Assembly (NCBI GenBank): GCA_964019155.1
Contig: OZ025239.1
Span: forward strand, 79,489,549 to 79,553,548
Reading direction: 5' to 3'
DNA from: Osedax fenrisi
Taxonomy: Eukaryota; Annelida; Polychaeta; Sabellida; Siboglinidae
DNA length: 64,000 bases
The translations under genes and the position numbers were made by a program. How positions within the stretch are numbered: position 1 is the first letter of the stretch; each line of letters begins with the position of its first letter. This document shows, in pieces, positions 31,369 to 43,282 of this stretch. The notes below the pieces were generated by a model. That model searched no databases and had not been told where the DNA came from. It saw only the letters and a list, made by a program, of their open reading frames with translations.

Positions 31369-32264
31369 TTTTTTGTAGGATTTATGGTTTCTGAGATACT
31401 GAGAGTGTCCGTATTCGGGCACTGTCCATAATCGGTTACTTTCCCCTATACATACAATTATTATATTGTTCAACAGACTATTATTACAGAAATAAATTAT
31501 ATTTATTGAAACACATATTTTTTATAAATATATATATATATAATCTAAATATAATACTAAATGCATCTTTGCAATTAACCAACAAGTAGGTTGCACAACC
31601 TACTTGCAAATGAATGTCTAGATTGACATCATCCTCATCTATATATTTACATACACATACCCATAACTGCGATATTATTACTGGAGAACAGGTGATAACT
31701 AAATAATTGAAGAAATAAAAAATTCAAAATATTATATTAAATTATTGTACTCAATTCCAGATATATACATGTAGGTAAGTTAACAGTAGTCATCATATAT
31801 ACCAAGTTATGTATAATTTTTATTTATTTCTTGGTGTACGTTGAAATTCATTATGACATTGGTCAATATTTATCTAATTATCTATTAGAATTTTTTTTAA
31901 ATAATAATACAATTATAATTATTATAATTATATATAATAGATTATAGATCTAAAAGTTATGAAAATGCCAGCAATATGACGGAAGATTCAATGAAATAAA
32001 AAATAGCATAATATACAATAGTCTATTGTCAATATGGATCCCCATATCTGCACTGTGTATTCTTTACATTTGGTTGGGAAAAATTACATTGAATATTCGA
32101 CAATTGTAGCAATATTCTTTGATTTCATCCTAAATCAATATAATTTATTTAGCTAAACTAAATAAAGAATATATTACCATCTAGATTAAAGAAGAATATA
32201 ATATGTTTTATTAAACGCATTATCGAATATAATATGGTCGTCACAAGCAGATTATATTAGTGCA
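31369..32264 (+). mobile_element. hAT-like element, third partial copy, with the last 78 bases of an M2 element
   Basis: It starts inside M2 (TTTTTTGTAGGATTTATGG) and runs through the M2 right end (31446) into hAT-like sequence matching 5344-5950. It keeps the 150-base block missing from copies A and B but present at 18940-19080, and continues to GCACAAG/TTAGTGCA, where E2 is inserted. It resumes at 37035. Confidence 0.65.
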
Positions 32265-32289
32265 CTATACACTGTTAGAAATAAATGGT

Positions 32290-32740
32290 ATAACATTGAT
32301 TACAAAATGGTATAACCCCGTGGCGCCCTGGTATACCATTTACGGTATAACTAATTAAAAAAGTTATACCATATTTTATAAAAAGTTATACCATATTTGA
32401 TATAAAGTTATACCATAGTTTATACCATATATTATATAAAGTTATACCATATTTTATAAAAAGTTATACCATATTTGATATAAAGTTATACCATAATTTA
32501 TACCATATATTATATAAAGTTATACCATATTTTATAAAAAGTTATACCATATTTTATATAAAGTTATACCATCATTTATTAAAATTTATACCATATATTA
32601 TATAAAGTTATACCATAATTTATTAAAAGTTATACTATATTTTATTTAAAGTTATACCATAATTTATTAAAATGTATATTATATAAAGTTATATCATAAT
32701 TTATTAAAAGTTATACTATATTTTATTTAAATTTATATCA
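32290..32740. repeat. GTTATACCATA tandem array, left arm of E2
   Basis: About 18 imperfect units of AGTTATACCATATTTTATAA, each roughly 20-22 bases. The right arm (36655-37020) has the same core in looser spacing. Arrays like this just inside TIRs are typical transposase-binding regions. Confidence 0.85.
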
Positions 32741-33044
32741 GTGTTTATAATAACTTACTATTCTATATTATTAATTTATATATGGAATCGACATTTATAA
32801 TGATAATTTATTTTCTAAAAACCACATATTTTGGTGTAACAATATTGTTTATTAACAGATACATTTTTAAATAAATAACGTGATACAAAATTACATAAAC
32901 AATTAATGTTTGTAGGACATGTTACGTGAAACAAATAAAATTAACAATACCACTTAATTAAATACGAAATAAATTATTTTGAACGAAAACCAAACAATTA
33001 TCGACACACATAATAAGCATCCTCTTTTCTGATATATGCATATA

Positions 33045-34358
33045 GAATGCCAGACGTTTCGTATACCGGACGTTTCGTATAAGACGTTTCGTATAAAAAT
33101 ATCAGACGTTTCGTATAAGAATTACAGACGTTTCGTATAAAAGACGTTTCGTACAGACGTTTCGTATAATAATTTCAGACGTTTCGTATAAGGAATTTAT
33201 AAGGTTGTTATCTATTAAATAGTTAATAATTAACTTTATAAATAATTGTATTCCTATTATAATATGTGTATATATATATTTATTGAAAGTAAAACAATAT
33301 TATTATAAATTATGACTGTGAAATATTATATTTATATTAATATTTATATCGTACGTTTCGTATAAGAGGTTTTGTATACGAATTTCAGATATTGTACAAT
33401 AAACACGTGTTTAATATATATTTAGATTTTTTTTAATTACAATATATAGGGATAATTACTATATATATATATATATATTACTATATACCTACTTGGGATA
33501 TTGCAATATTTTATTTTTGGGTATCGTGACTTTATATATATATTTTAGTTATAATACAATTATATTATCATAGATGGATGTGTAATAATTTAACAACTTT
33601 AACAAATCATTATATGGTTTTATTTATAAAGGTATAGCAAAGGGCTTTGGGTATATCGTTAATATATTTTATACTAATACATTTCATAAGATACAATTAT
33701 ACATCAAATTTACAATTATACATTACATATATACATCAAATAAACGAGTATACATCAAGTATACAATATATAAATATACATCTGAAAGTGTGTTCATCAA
33801 ATAATGGAACATTTTCCGATTCATCATATAACAAATTTATTAACCTATGTGAATATATAAATATATATTTTTTATAAAATAATATTATTCACAAACTTAT
33901 ATAAATTCAAACTAATTTCACCAATAAGTATTATATATACTAATAGTATAATACCCTTGTTAATACTATATAGTATATAGAGTATACTGTATATATAGTA
34001 TATATACTATTATTTTTAAGTAGAACATCAAATAATGTATTTCCTTTATAGTGCCCGTATATATTCGCGATGCATACGTAATACGTATTACGTATGCGTA
34101 TGAAACAATAGAACTTGTATTTTAGTAATTTTATTTGCAAGGACCATATAGTCTAGTTAATTGCAATTTAAAATATATGGGGGTATACGATTATAATTGG
34201 TGGATAGTTCAAAAAATCATATAACGAGTTGTTAAAGTTGTTAACTTATTACAGATCTATCTATAATAATACAATTGTATTATAACTAAAATATATAAAT
34301 AAAGTAACGATACCCAAGAAGTTAATTATATATATAGGTTATTTTAATTATATATATA

Positions 34359-34419
<61 letters not shown>

Positions 34420-34727
34420 CACAATATCTGAAATTCGTATACGAAGCTTCCGATATAAATATTAATATAAATATAATATTTCATAGTCATAATTTATAAT
34501 AATATTGTTTTACTTTCAATAAATATATATATACAAATATTATAATATGAATACAATTATTTATAAAGTCAATTATTAACTATTTAATAGATAACAAACT
34601 TATAAATTCCTTATACGAAACGTCTGAAATTATTATACGAAATGTCTGTACGAAATGCCTTTTATACGAAACGTCTGGAATTATTATACGAAACGTCTGA
34701 TATATGTATACGAAACGTCTGTCACCC
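33045..34727. mobile_element. Foldback element, 1.68 kb, with arrays of GACGTTTCGTA at both ends
   Basis: Most of the element is one long inverted repeat: the sequence from 33180 to about 33600 returns inverted at about 34200-34640. Eight GACGTTTCGTA units lie at the left end and six inverted, partly mutated units at the right. The outer ends GAATGCCAGACG and inverted GGGTGACAGACG match at 9 of 12 bases. The 8-base word TGCATATA lies on both sides (33037-33044 and 34728-34735), as a target duplication would. Two open frames inside (33647-33877, 33940-34140) have no recognisable features. Confidence 0.75.
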
Positions 34728-35846
34728 TGCATATATCCATGTATCCATGGAGTCATTATTTCCTGCAATTAAAATTCAAATATTTATATAAGTTATATAT
34801 ATATATATATATATAGTATACTAGAGTATGAATAATAATATTGTATATTATATAATAGTATAAATATGTATCTTATAAGAAACTTTATACAGTTAATATC
34901 ATATATGATAATACTATATAAAGTATACTTTATAATTGTATACTTTATATACGTTAGAATTGTAATTAGAAAAATCCAATATATTATATTAATTACTGCA
35001 GTTATATATATAATAGAGTATACTATACTTTTGAATTAGCATACGAAAAATCATAAAATAACTATAATATTAAATCTATAGTTATTAAGTAATTATTAAG
35101 TAACCTTATCTTTATTTTCATTGTAAATTCATTTTTCAATAATTCGCAAACTCCCATAATAAAATATATGATTCCCGCATCTATTTTAGGAAATATTATA
35201 TTATATATTTAATTATACACTTTATAATCTATATTTGATTAAGGAAAGAAGGATATTGATAATATTTGTACAACAGTTAACATTATTTATATATACCTAT
35301 TAGTAATATTATTTAAATTTAATTACATTGTGAACTAAAAATAAAATAAATAATTGACCATATATGGATATATAGTATACTATCCATGGACTAATAAAAT
35401 ATAATTGCATATTTATTTTATATAGATATTTAACTAATGTTATTAATTAGATAACTAAATTACCTGTTTGATCAGTTTGCGTAGTAGCGATACCTAGTAC
35501 ATCAATATATTCGTCTATATATTTGTGTATATACGTTATATGCTTTATCATCCCCATCAACTCACTATTCCTCTCCGGCAGTTTTTCTAATATTTTAAAT
35601 GAAATTTGAAATTCTGCAAATAATTCTACAGTTCCTGCATATTAATGATTGGCATATAGTTATCATAATTTTATAATATATATGTATGTAATAATGTGAA
35701 TGTTCTAATACAGTTTATTAATCAAAGCAAAGACCTGTTGAACATAATTATAATATAACATAATAATAATTATAATAATAATAATAGTACCTACCCAATG
35801 AGATGCAAACTGAAGAATGAGGCAATCTCACCGAGTGGAATTTATT
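34722..35846 (-). CDS. Unknown gene fragment, three exons, inside E2
   Basis: The exons are 35846-35795, 35634-35464 and 34762-34722, with introns of 160 and 701 bases. Each intron has GT-AG borders (donors GG|GTAGGT and CAG|GTAATT; acceptors CTATAG, ATGCAG and TTGCAG). Phases fit: exon 1 must be read as NKFHSVRLPHSSVCISL with one base over, exon 2 adds 57 codons with both ends in phase 1, and exon 3 continues to a stop. Exon 2 (from TVELFAEFQISFKILEKL) is predicted to be helical and rich in Glu, Lys and Ile. The stop codon (34724-34722) and the last codon lie in the terminal repeat of the foldback element, so the present C-terminus is borrowed. No family is recognised and no start exon was found. 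It may be a captured host gene fragment or a product of E2 itself. Confidence 0.45.
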
Positions 35847-35979
35847 CTATAGACAAATAACGAAATATACTTTACAGACGATAACAATATAAAATACCAG
35901 AAAAATAAACATTTACATGGCTATGGCTATAGACATATATGCATTTAACACAGAGCGAGACACCGAAATCTAGTTTAAA

Positions 35980-36085
35980 GTTTTATGTAGATATATCGAT
36001 TTCTGTTACGTAATGTTAAATGCATTTAAATGTATATTACTTAATTATATTACATAATCGATATACCTATCTACAACTTTGACTT
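35980..36085. repeat. Inverted repeat around ATCGATATA in E2
   Basis: AAGTTTTATGTAGATATATC on the left pairs imperfectly with GATATACCTATCTACAACTT on the right, with about 60 AT-rich bases between. It lies just upstream of the unknown exons in their direction of reading. Confidence 0.45.
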
Positions 36086-36088
36086 TAT

Positions 36089-36124
<36 letters not shown>

Positions 36125-36234
36125 TATAATTATATTCTAACAATTTAATTATATATTATAAATAATATATAAATATATTATAAAATTATATATTATATAA
36201 ACTTTTATATTATTATATATAATATGATATAATT

Positions 36235-36278
<44 letters not shown>

Positions 36279-36654
36279 GTAGTATAAATACCTTATGTAT
36301 ATTGTAATGTGTTGAAAAATAGATGCTTATCATGTTGAGTGTAGAGTGGAAATAGAATATGTTAATAAATAAAATGGAATTATTTATATATATATATATA
36401 CATATACTCGAATAATTATAAGTATTTGTATATGAAATATAGGAAATATGTATATGTATACATATTTCCCTATGGGGAATCTATTTAGTTTCTGAAAACC
36501 AGTTTAATTGCAATTAGAAGCAATACATGCTATGTCTATAATAATATAACACAACAATAAGTAGACTGTTATATTAAGGATATTATGAAGGATACTATTA
36601 TGAATTATATTCTTATACATTTTATTTTCAATCAAATATAAACTTAATTTTAAA

Positions 36655-37020
36655 ATGTTATGGTATAACTGGTATTTCCATATTGTATACCATATAATTC
36701 ATAAAGTTATACCATTATATTTAATAGTTAATGGTAGGTTAAAACTACAGGTTAAAACTACAAATTACAAATGTTATACCATATAATTCGTAATCTTATA
36801 CCATTTAAATTAAGCTATATGGTATAACTAAAAAAAACAAATGTTATGCTATATACTTTGTGATCTTATACCATTTCAATTAATCTATATGGTATAACTA
36901 AAAAAATCAAATGTTATACCATATAATATGTGATCTTATACCATTTAACGTAATTGTATGGTATAACTCGTATTTCCATATGTTATACCATTTATTTCAT
37001 AATGTTATACCTTTATTTTT
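36655..37020. repeat. GGTATAAC/GTTATACC array, right arm of E2
   Basis: About a dozen GGTATAAC or GTTATACC words in both orientations, in units with ATCTTATACCATTT and TATGGTATAACT. It is the counterpart of 32290-32740. Confidence 0.8.
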
Positions 37021-37027
37021 AACAATG

Positions 37028-37430
37028 TAGTGCAATATATATATATTGTGGATTTCCCATAATTACATAAGTTATTAACATTATATAATCTATATCTGAT
37101 ATAATATATGTTAAAATATTATGTAAATTACATTACTATAGTAATGTAATTATTACTCTATAGAGTCAACGTATTTATTAAATAAAATGCATGAATTTGA
37201 GACTTCAATATTATGAAAACCGTGGATCTAATTACTTTGTAGAATAAAGTCGATCAGAAAAGTTTCGTAATTAGGTTTAATCGAGATAATAGCGGTAATA
37301 ACACATATTGATGCACTCTCTAAATATATAGGAGAGAAAAGTATTGATTATGAGAAATTGATTAGAGTATATATTATATACAAACAAAACAAATTAAAAA
37401 ATAATTAACATAATGATAACATATGGTAAC
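37028..37430 (+). mobile_element. hAT-like element, continuation after E2
   Basis: It aligns with 19345-19940 minus the hAT MITE and retains the MITE empty site at about 37311-37330. It ends at GATAACATATG, where the LINE interrupts it. The remainder appears at 40500-40625. Confidence 0.6.
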
Positions 37431-39870
37431 ATTTGTGAATTTACATCATATAAGAAGTTAAAAATAACTATTTTCAAACAATATTTGAAAATGTAATTGA
37501 TAAGTATATAGGAAATACTAAAAAATATAATAATGTATACATATATAAAAATAATCAAAGTGATAATTGGAAAATAATTAATAAACTAATTAATAAAAAA
37601 TATAATAACTTTCCAAATATATTTATTTACAATGGTATTGAAATACATAATGAAAAAGATCAATGCGAATACTTTAATAACTATTTTTCTAATATTGGTG
37701 AAAATATTGTGAATACAATACATAATAGTTGTAGGTGATTTAACAATGATTTAAAATTACTAATATATAATCCATATAGTTTTTATTTCATACCTATTAC
37801 CTATAGTGAAATAATTAACGTTATTAATATCATGAAATCTAAAGTATCCATGGATGTAAATAATTATGATATGTCATTGATAAAACAGATTATTAATTGT
37901 ATATTTTATCCTATAAATCATATATTTAATAATAGTATTGTAACTGGACTATTTCCAACGGATATGAAAAAATCAATTATAAAACCACTATTTAAAAATA
38001 ATGATAATAAAAATATTATTAATTACCGCCTAATTGCATTTTTACCACAAATTAGTAAAATATTTGAAAAAATTATATATAATAGATTATCCTATTTCAT
38101 AATTAAACATAAAATAATAAATAAGAATCAATATGGTTTTATTCCAAAATATAATACAACGATATCGCTTTTAAACATTCAGCATTATATTCTACAAAAA
38201 AAATAGTGAACATAAAAAAATTGCAACAATTTTTCTAGATCTGAAAAAAGCTTTTGATGTTGTTTATCATGTATTATTATTAAAAAAACTTGAAATATAT
38301 GGAATAAGAGAATATATATATAAACTAATAAAAAGTTATTTAAATAACAGAACATTTACTACAAAAATAAATAATTAATTATCGAATACTAAATATGTTA
38401 AGTACGGGGTTCCTCAAGGTTCTGTTCTGGGGCCCTTATTTTTTATACTTTTTATAAATGACCTACCAAATTTTTTTTTAAATGTGAATAATATTAATTT
38501 AAATTTATATGCTGACGATACATCACTAACAGTTTGCGCTAATAGTGATGTTGAACTAACACAATAACTTCAAATATATATGGATAAATTAAAATATTGG
38601 TTCGATATAAATAATTTAAAACTTAATATACAAAAAACTAAAATACTTCCATATTTTAATTCTAAACTGACTAATGATATAATAATTGACAATATAAAAA
38701 TTGATATAGGTATCCTAGTATACTATAGATAACTATACATTTTTGGGTTTGTACTTAGATACAAAATTATCATTTAATATACATAGGCCTTAATATACAT
38801 AATATACCTATTGATAATTTAAATATAAAACTTTCAAAAATAATATACTTAATTAAAAGGTTATCATATTTAAATATTACAAATTTGATTTTATTATACA
38901 ACTCTTTGTTTTTATCTAATTTAACATATGGTATTGAAATATGGGGTAATATTTATAATTATAATTTAAATATATTAAATTTATCACAAAAAAAAATAAT
39001 AAGAATAATTAATAAAAAGATTATAGACAATTCAAAATTACCATTAATAAGATTATCGCATACACCAATTTTATTTTATAATAGTAACATTTTAAAACTT
39101 GATGATCTTATAACTTTTAGAAATATTTTAATTATATATAATCTTTTAAATAATAAATATGTTAACGATATAACTGATTATTTTAAATTTAATAGAAATA
39201 AAACCAAATTTATTTTACCACTAATGAAAACCAATATATTCCAAAATACAATATTTTTCAAAGGACCTAAACTTTATAATTTAATAATTTTAATAATATT
39301 TTAAAAACTAATACAATTACTCATACTTTAAAACTGAAGAAAGTATTAAAATCATTTTTTATTAAACAGTATTATTAATTTTTTGTTATAAATATTAATT
39401 ATTATAATTTTGGCAAATATCTTTTTTTAATCATTCTAAAACAATTAAACATATTTATTATAAACAGTATTACAAAATGTACACATTTTTATTATAAACA
39501 GTATTACAAAATTTAAATTATAAACAGTATTAAAAATTAACTATTACAAATTAAACAGTATTACAAAAATATAAAAATTATAAAAGGATTATAATCTTTT
39601 AAAAAAAACAGTATTAAAATTATAAACATGTTTAAACTACAGTATTAAAACAAAATCTAAAAAAATTATTTAATTTATTGTATATTATTTTATCTTCATT
39701 TTTTTTTTTATTTTATTTTTTTTTCATATTACACTATCGTGATATTAACCTATTACATTGTTATGCTTATTATATAATAATCAATTATTTCTTTAATAGT
39801 TTTAATTTTTATTTTTATTTAAACAGTATTAAAATATATGTCATATTGATAGTACAAATTATTTAATTTT
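37431..39870 (+). pseudogene. LINE with reverse transcriptase, 5' truncated and dead
   Basis: The translated blocks follow the order of a jockey/CR1-like ORF2: YFNNYFSNIGENI (near 37670), a fingers block with FEKIIYNRLSYFI and NKNQYGFIPKYNT (37832-38206), FLDLKKAFDVVYHVLLLKKL (near 38230-38300), GVPQGSVLGPLFFILFINDL (near 38405-38465), the catalytic YADDTS (near 38508), NNLKLNIQKTKILP (near 38612-38650) and LLYNSLFLSNLTYGIEIWG (38885-38945). Stops occur near 37737, 38205, 38376 and 38565, with a frameshift near 38206, so no enzyme can be made. It is related to but clearly different from the LINE at 1-1047. Confidence 0.88.
39366..39835 (+). repeat. AACAGTATTA repeats in the LINE 3' region
   Basis: The word AACAGTATTA or a close variant recurs about nine times at irregular spacing after the reverse transcriptase. 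Repeated 3' tails are known in several LINE lineages. Confidence 0.7.
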
Positions 39871-39923
39871 CTCTTTCTTTAAAATGTAACTTTGTATCCT
39901 AAAAGTAATGGACTATCCAAATA

Positions 39924-39962
<39 letters not shown>

Positions 39963-40499
39963 AGCTAGATTTATCAAAATGTAGACATTTTCATCTTAAT
40001 ATATGTAATGGTAAATAATTACACTTGAGAGAGAAGCTTCTCTAAACTTAAACTAATAAATAATTGTATATGAAATTATCTGACACAATAAATACTTTCA
40101 AGTCTGTAACATTAACTTTATATTCAAAGCTACTTAAATACATTGATACTGGATAAATAATACTGATTTTATAGAGGAAATCGAGTATAATAAATATGTA
40201 ATCATATCATTATAACCAATTATATAATTATATCATCTAACCTATATAATTGTTATTAATTAAATTGTAACTTTTAAAATATTACATGGCAATGATTTTA
40301 AGTTGGTAGCGTAATATCTATTTACATCCATAGCGTGAAGAAGACCCCCTCTATATATTAGATGCATCTTAAAGGGGACCTTCTTCACACGATACATGTA
40401 AATATATATGAAAAAATAACATTGTTAATATTTTAAATTTTTTTAATTTTTACATACTTTAAAAACATATAATAATAATACATAATTTATATATATATT
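39871..40499. other. AT-rich spacer; no gene seen
   Basis: It contains (TA)n at about 39930-39958 and an imperfect inverted repeat at 40330-40390 (GTGAAGAAGACCCCCT against inverted GTGAAGAAGGTCCCCTT). It may belong to the DNA inserted with the LINE, since hAT-like sequence resumes only at 40500. Confidence 0.4.
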
Positions 40500-40625
40500 A
40501 ATATATTGAAGAGTTATAGATATGTTAGTTATTGCTATAATTGCCCATTTAATATGTTATGAAATTCTTATGAGGCCCATGCGTTTTTTTTGCCCGGGGC
40601 CCATAATATGCTTAAGCCCACCCTG
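40500..40625 (+). mobile_element. Right end of the interrupted hAT-like element
   Basis: It matches 19962-20079: ATTGAAGAGTTATA, then CCCATGCGTTTTTTTTGCCC, GGGGCCCATAATATGCTTAAG, ending CACCCTG. It closes the copy that began at 31447. Confidence 0.7.
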
Positions 40626-40874
40626 AATAACAGTATAGCATAAGTATAGTATAATTAATGTTACTAGTATACCTATATATGTTAAAATATAATCTATAGG
40701 TTATAATAGTAGTGTTATGAGTACAGCTATAGGCTTTATTTATGAACCTATAGGTGTTATTGATTTAAATATAATTAGCTTTTTATATAAAATAAATATT
40801 TAAAAGTCACGTTATATAGTCTACAATACTAAAGTATTAACTAACCGTAATCAGATCACACTCTATAGAGACAC

Positions 40875-40962
40875 GTGGCACATCATGTGACACATCACGT
40901 GGCACATCATGTGACACATCACGTGACACATCGCATGGAATGTCATGTGACACATCGTGTGG
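40875..40962. repeat. 12-bp minisatellite GTGRCACATCAY, about 7 units
   Basis: GTGGCACATCAT and GTGACACATCAC alternate, then decay. The unit junctions create CACGTG E-box sequences. Confidence 0.85.
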
Positions 40963-42841
40963 TATTGTTTGTAGGCAGCGTACGATAAAATCAATACGTT
41001 ATCCACGTCATTTAAAATAGAATTATTATTTATAACAATTTAAAATTTATAATTCAATATTTATAAAATTTCACATTATTTATAAATCATTTCTAAATAA
41101 ACCGAGTAAACGTAATTCAGCGACGTACAGACTCGCTTATACACTCGCTTATACACTCGCTTATACACTTATTATCGGTTAACACACTTATCGTGTTTAG
41201 GCTTTGGTGAAAGGGAACCTATACAGCTAAGATTGTTCTACGTGATTACTGCATACGATACCATAGACATTCACATAGTAAGTTATTAGATTATCGCCCA
41301 TATAACATACATGTAAACGTTATAACGTATATATATATATATATATACACATATATATATACATCGTAAACAATAACCTATAATGTGTATGAATGTTTAA
41401 ATATAGGCATATGTATACATATGTATAAATAAACGTACATTATACGTTGTACGGTAAAATATGTTGAGATACAAAATACTTCGGAAAATATTTGGCACAT
41501 AGTGCGCAAAGATTTTTCTAAGAATTTCTTCGCAAAATTGTTGGTGTGCGTATATTTATCGTATGTATACGTCGTACATTCACACATAGTGTGTATCACA
41601 CACACACACACACAAACACACATACACACCTAGGCACATATCACAACTTATGTGATTTACCGATCACAATATATGAGCAATATATTCTATAACCCTTATA
41701 GGAGATGTTAGTTTTAACCATATAATGTACATCGTATTCACTGTGTAATGTATATACCATATACAGTTACCGACGTACATTGTACTTCGTATACACATTT
41801 ACGTCCATAACATAACCCCATAACCTTCATGACCCCGACCTCCACCTTTAACCACATCATAGTATGACATGTCCTTGATAAGATGACACGCGTTACGTAA
41901 CTATATCACGTGTAACCGTATTACGTCACCTCGTAATGTTATTGTAACCTATCTGAACCTCTCTGTAACCTATCTGTAACCTATATGTAACCTCTGTGTA
42001 ACCTATCTGTAACTAAATATGTAACCTCTCTGTAACCTATATGTAACCTCTATGTAACCTATATATAACCTATCTGTAACCATAGATAATGTATATATTA
42101 TTCGTCCTCTACTCTGGCGTCTGTAACTGTAACATCTCACAATAGTGTACAAATGTACATCTTATTTATTTCAATACTTCATGAAATAATGTATATTCTA
42201 AACTAATGTTTTAATTACAATACTAGCTTAGGTAAGTATGCACAAGTACACGTTGTAGTTTACATCATGTATTATGCGATGTAAACCGGATATATATGCA
42301 TTATATTAGACGCTTGTAATAATATAAAATTATACTTATCATTTATGTTCACTTTAATATTGATTGCAAAATCTGATGATATGTCCTTATATGTCCTCGC
42401 TATCATATATTACTGTGACTTTTAATGACATATCCTGCGAATGAAAGGGAACCGTCGATATAACAACAGAGGCACGTAAACACACGAGTGTTAGGTGACG
42501 TGTACATTTAAGTAGGCCCATATACGATGTACGATGTCCTACCTACATGTCACCATGTCACAGCTGTCACACTCCATAGTAAGACAAGTAGGTCTACCTA
42601 AGTGAGACGATCTCTCCTAAGTGTTTGATAAATAAACCACTACACTATAGTGTGTGTGTGTATACTATCGATACCTCCTATAACCTCGTTTATAAGAGGT
42701 CTTGATACAATACGTATACAATGTAGGTGCTATATCAATAACAGTGTGGGACTACAGTGCTGCTATAGCGTATATAATACTATTGTTTAATAGTAATGTA
42801 GGTCACATTAGCTAATTGTGTCACACACTCACTCACACACT

Positions 42842-42874
<33 letters not shown>

Positions 42875-43112
42875 ACACACGTGCATGCTGTACATCGTAC
42901 AGTGTACAATGTACATGGAGTTCTTCAATACATTGAGGATTTCGATATATATTATATATTATATATTATATACACACACAAACACATGCGTGCGTAATTG
43001 TGTGTGCATGTGGGCATAGGCCGTCGATGTAAACAAACAAAATATGTATTTCTTTTCATTATGGTCGACAGAATTTTTTTTATAATATTGTAGGCCTATT
43101 TATTTCTAGATT

Positions 43113-43169
<57 letters not shown>

Positions 43170-43202
43170 TTGCGCACTCTGTATCGCACACCCACTCAAA
43201 CA

Positions 43203-43236
<34 letters not shown>

Positions 43237-43282
43237 ATTATACTTTAGTAGGCTATACTCAATGTAATAGTGTTACCTAGTA
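40963..43282. other. Satellite-rich intergenic region; no gene seen
   Basis: This is less AT-rich than its neighbours. It holds repeated ACACTCGCTTAT (41140-41168), the TAACCT minisatellite (41943-42083), (CA)n tracts at about 41597-41625, 42825-42870 and 43113-43164, and scattered words such as ACAATGTACATTGTAC. The open frames at 41378-41629 and 42816-43019 are driven by (CA)n and are not genes. Confidence 0.5.
41943..42083 (+). repeat. 11-bp minisatellite TGTAACCTATC, about 13 units
   Basis: The units alternate TGTAACCTATC, TGTAACCTCTC and TGTAACCTATA. The core TAACCT recalls telomere words, but the 11-base period is not a telomeric repeat. Confidence 0.85.

Larger units (their letters stand above)
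32265..37027. mobile_element. E2: 4.76-kb TIR element carrying unknown exons and a nested foldback element
   Basis: TAGTGCA flanks both sides (32258-32264 and 37028-37034). The related copy at 19320-19335 keeps the single site GTTAGTGCAG, so the whole block is an insertion. The near-terminal TIRs are CACTGTTAGAAATAAATGGT on the left (from 32270) and an inverted CATTGTTAAAAATAAAGGTA on the right. Both ends carry long arrays of GGTATAAC/GTTATACC units. The interior holds a foldback element (33045-34727) and three minus-strand exons (34722-35846). The TIR is related to that of E1. I see no recognisable transposase. Confidence 0.65.

Noticed and set aside
40875..40962. A CRISPR-like array.
   Set aside because: It is a head-to-tail 12-base minisatellite without unique spacers, in a eukaryotic genome.
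41943..42083. An interstitial telomere array, because of repeated TAACCT.
   Set aside because: The period is 11 bases with variable filler, not a 5- or 6-base telomeric unit.
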